Shown here: piece by piece, positions 63,013 to 64,000 of the stretch
Numbering within the stretch: position 1 is the stretch's first letter
Layout of the letters: each line of letters starts with the position of its first letter
Assembly: GCA_003491285.1 (NCBI GenBank)
Contig: CP022705.1
Span: 1,755,501-1,819,500, forward strand
Reading direction: 5' to 3'
Source: Methanobacterium sp. BRmetb2
GTDB taxonomy: Archaea > Methanobacteriota > Methanobacteria > Methanobacteriales > Methanobacteriaceae
Length of the DNA stretch: 64,000 nucleotides
Program-made: the position numbers and the translations under genes
Notes under the pieces: generated by a model
The model's database searches: none
Seen by the model: only the letters and a program-made list of their open reading frames with translations
Told to the model about the DNA's origin: nothing

Positions 63013-64000
<988 letters not shown>

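Overview
The window is chromosomal DNA of a low-GC euryarchaeal methanogen of the class Methanobacteria, most likely Methanobacterium or a close relative. The evidence is archaeal ribosomal proteins (eL14, eL18, eL34), archaeal RNA polymerase subunits D, N and K, a coenzyme F420 biosynthesis gene (cofH), an FmdE-family protein, LL-diaminopimelate aminotransferase, the archaeal isoprenoid genes, and frequent Shine-Dalgarno-led GTG and TTG starts. The species cannot be named from sequence alone.

Region 1 (1-23.1 kb) is a dense, almost wholly plus-strand block of core genes: the end of the spc-type ribosomal cluster (uL18, uS5, uL30, uL15), secY, adkA, an Oxa1-like membrane protein, eL34, cmk, eL14, cbf5/truB, tRNA-Ser(GGA), uS13-uS4-uS11-rpoD, eL18-uL13-uS9-rpoN, a tRNA-Pro(GGG) that appears to carry two introns, rpoK, enolase, ferredoxin, uS2, a MEMO protein, mevalonate kinase, isopentenyl phosphate kinase, type 2 IPP isomerase, RNase J, the prenyl diphosphate synthase, GluRS and LL-DapL.

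Region 2 (23.1-33.4 kb) is looser and mixed in strand: a nitroreductase-like protein, an MscS channel, a tiny 34-residue basic protein, Ogt, a 220-bp element bounded by inverted repeats, a cysteine desulfidase, a zinc phospholipase-like secreted protein, cofH, a DUF2238 membrane protein and a methyltransferase.

Region 3 (33.8-48.6 kb) concerns the cell surface and transport. Three adjacent beta-helix surface proteins seem to start at ATT, ATT and ATA codons placed at ideal distance from strong ribosome binding sites. They are followed by a DUF2162-like membrane protein, an ExbB/TolQ-type proton channel with a DUF2149 partner, a methyltransferase, a FecBCD-type ABC importer, an FmdE protein and a SulP transporter. 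This may be an energised uptake system for a metal or metal complex.

Region 4 (48.6-64 kb) is accessory and repeat-rich: a TRAM protein, an archaeal AAA+ ATPase preceded by 47-bp tandem repeats, an MFS exporter, an AbrB regulator, a methyltransferase, a relic integrated element (integrase plus small winged-helix-like proteins sharing operator-like motifs), an OLD-type ATPase-nuclease, a frame-disrupted TPR-EVE-NucS nuclease, a lipoprotein, gene remnants, and the start of glutamate dehydrogenase running off the window. The OLD nuclease and the EVE-NucS fusion look like a defence island.
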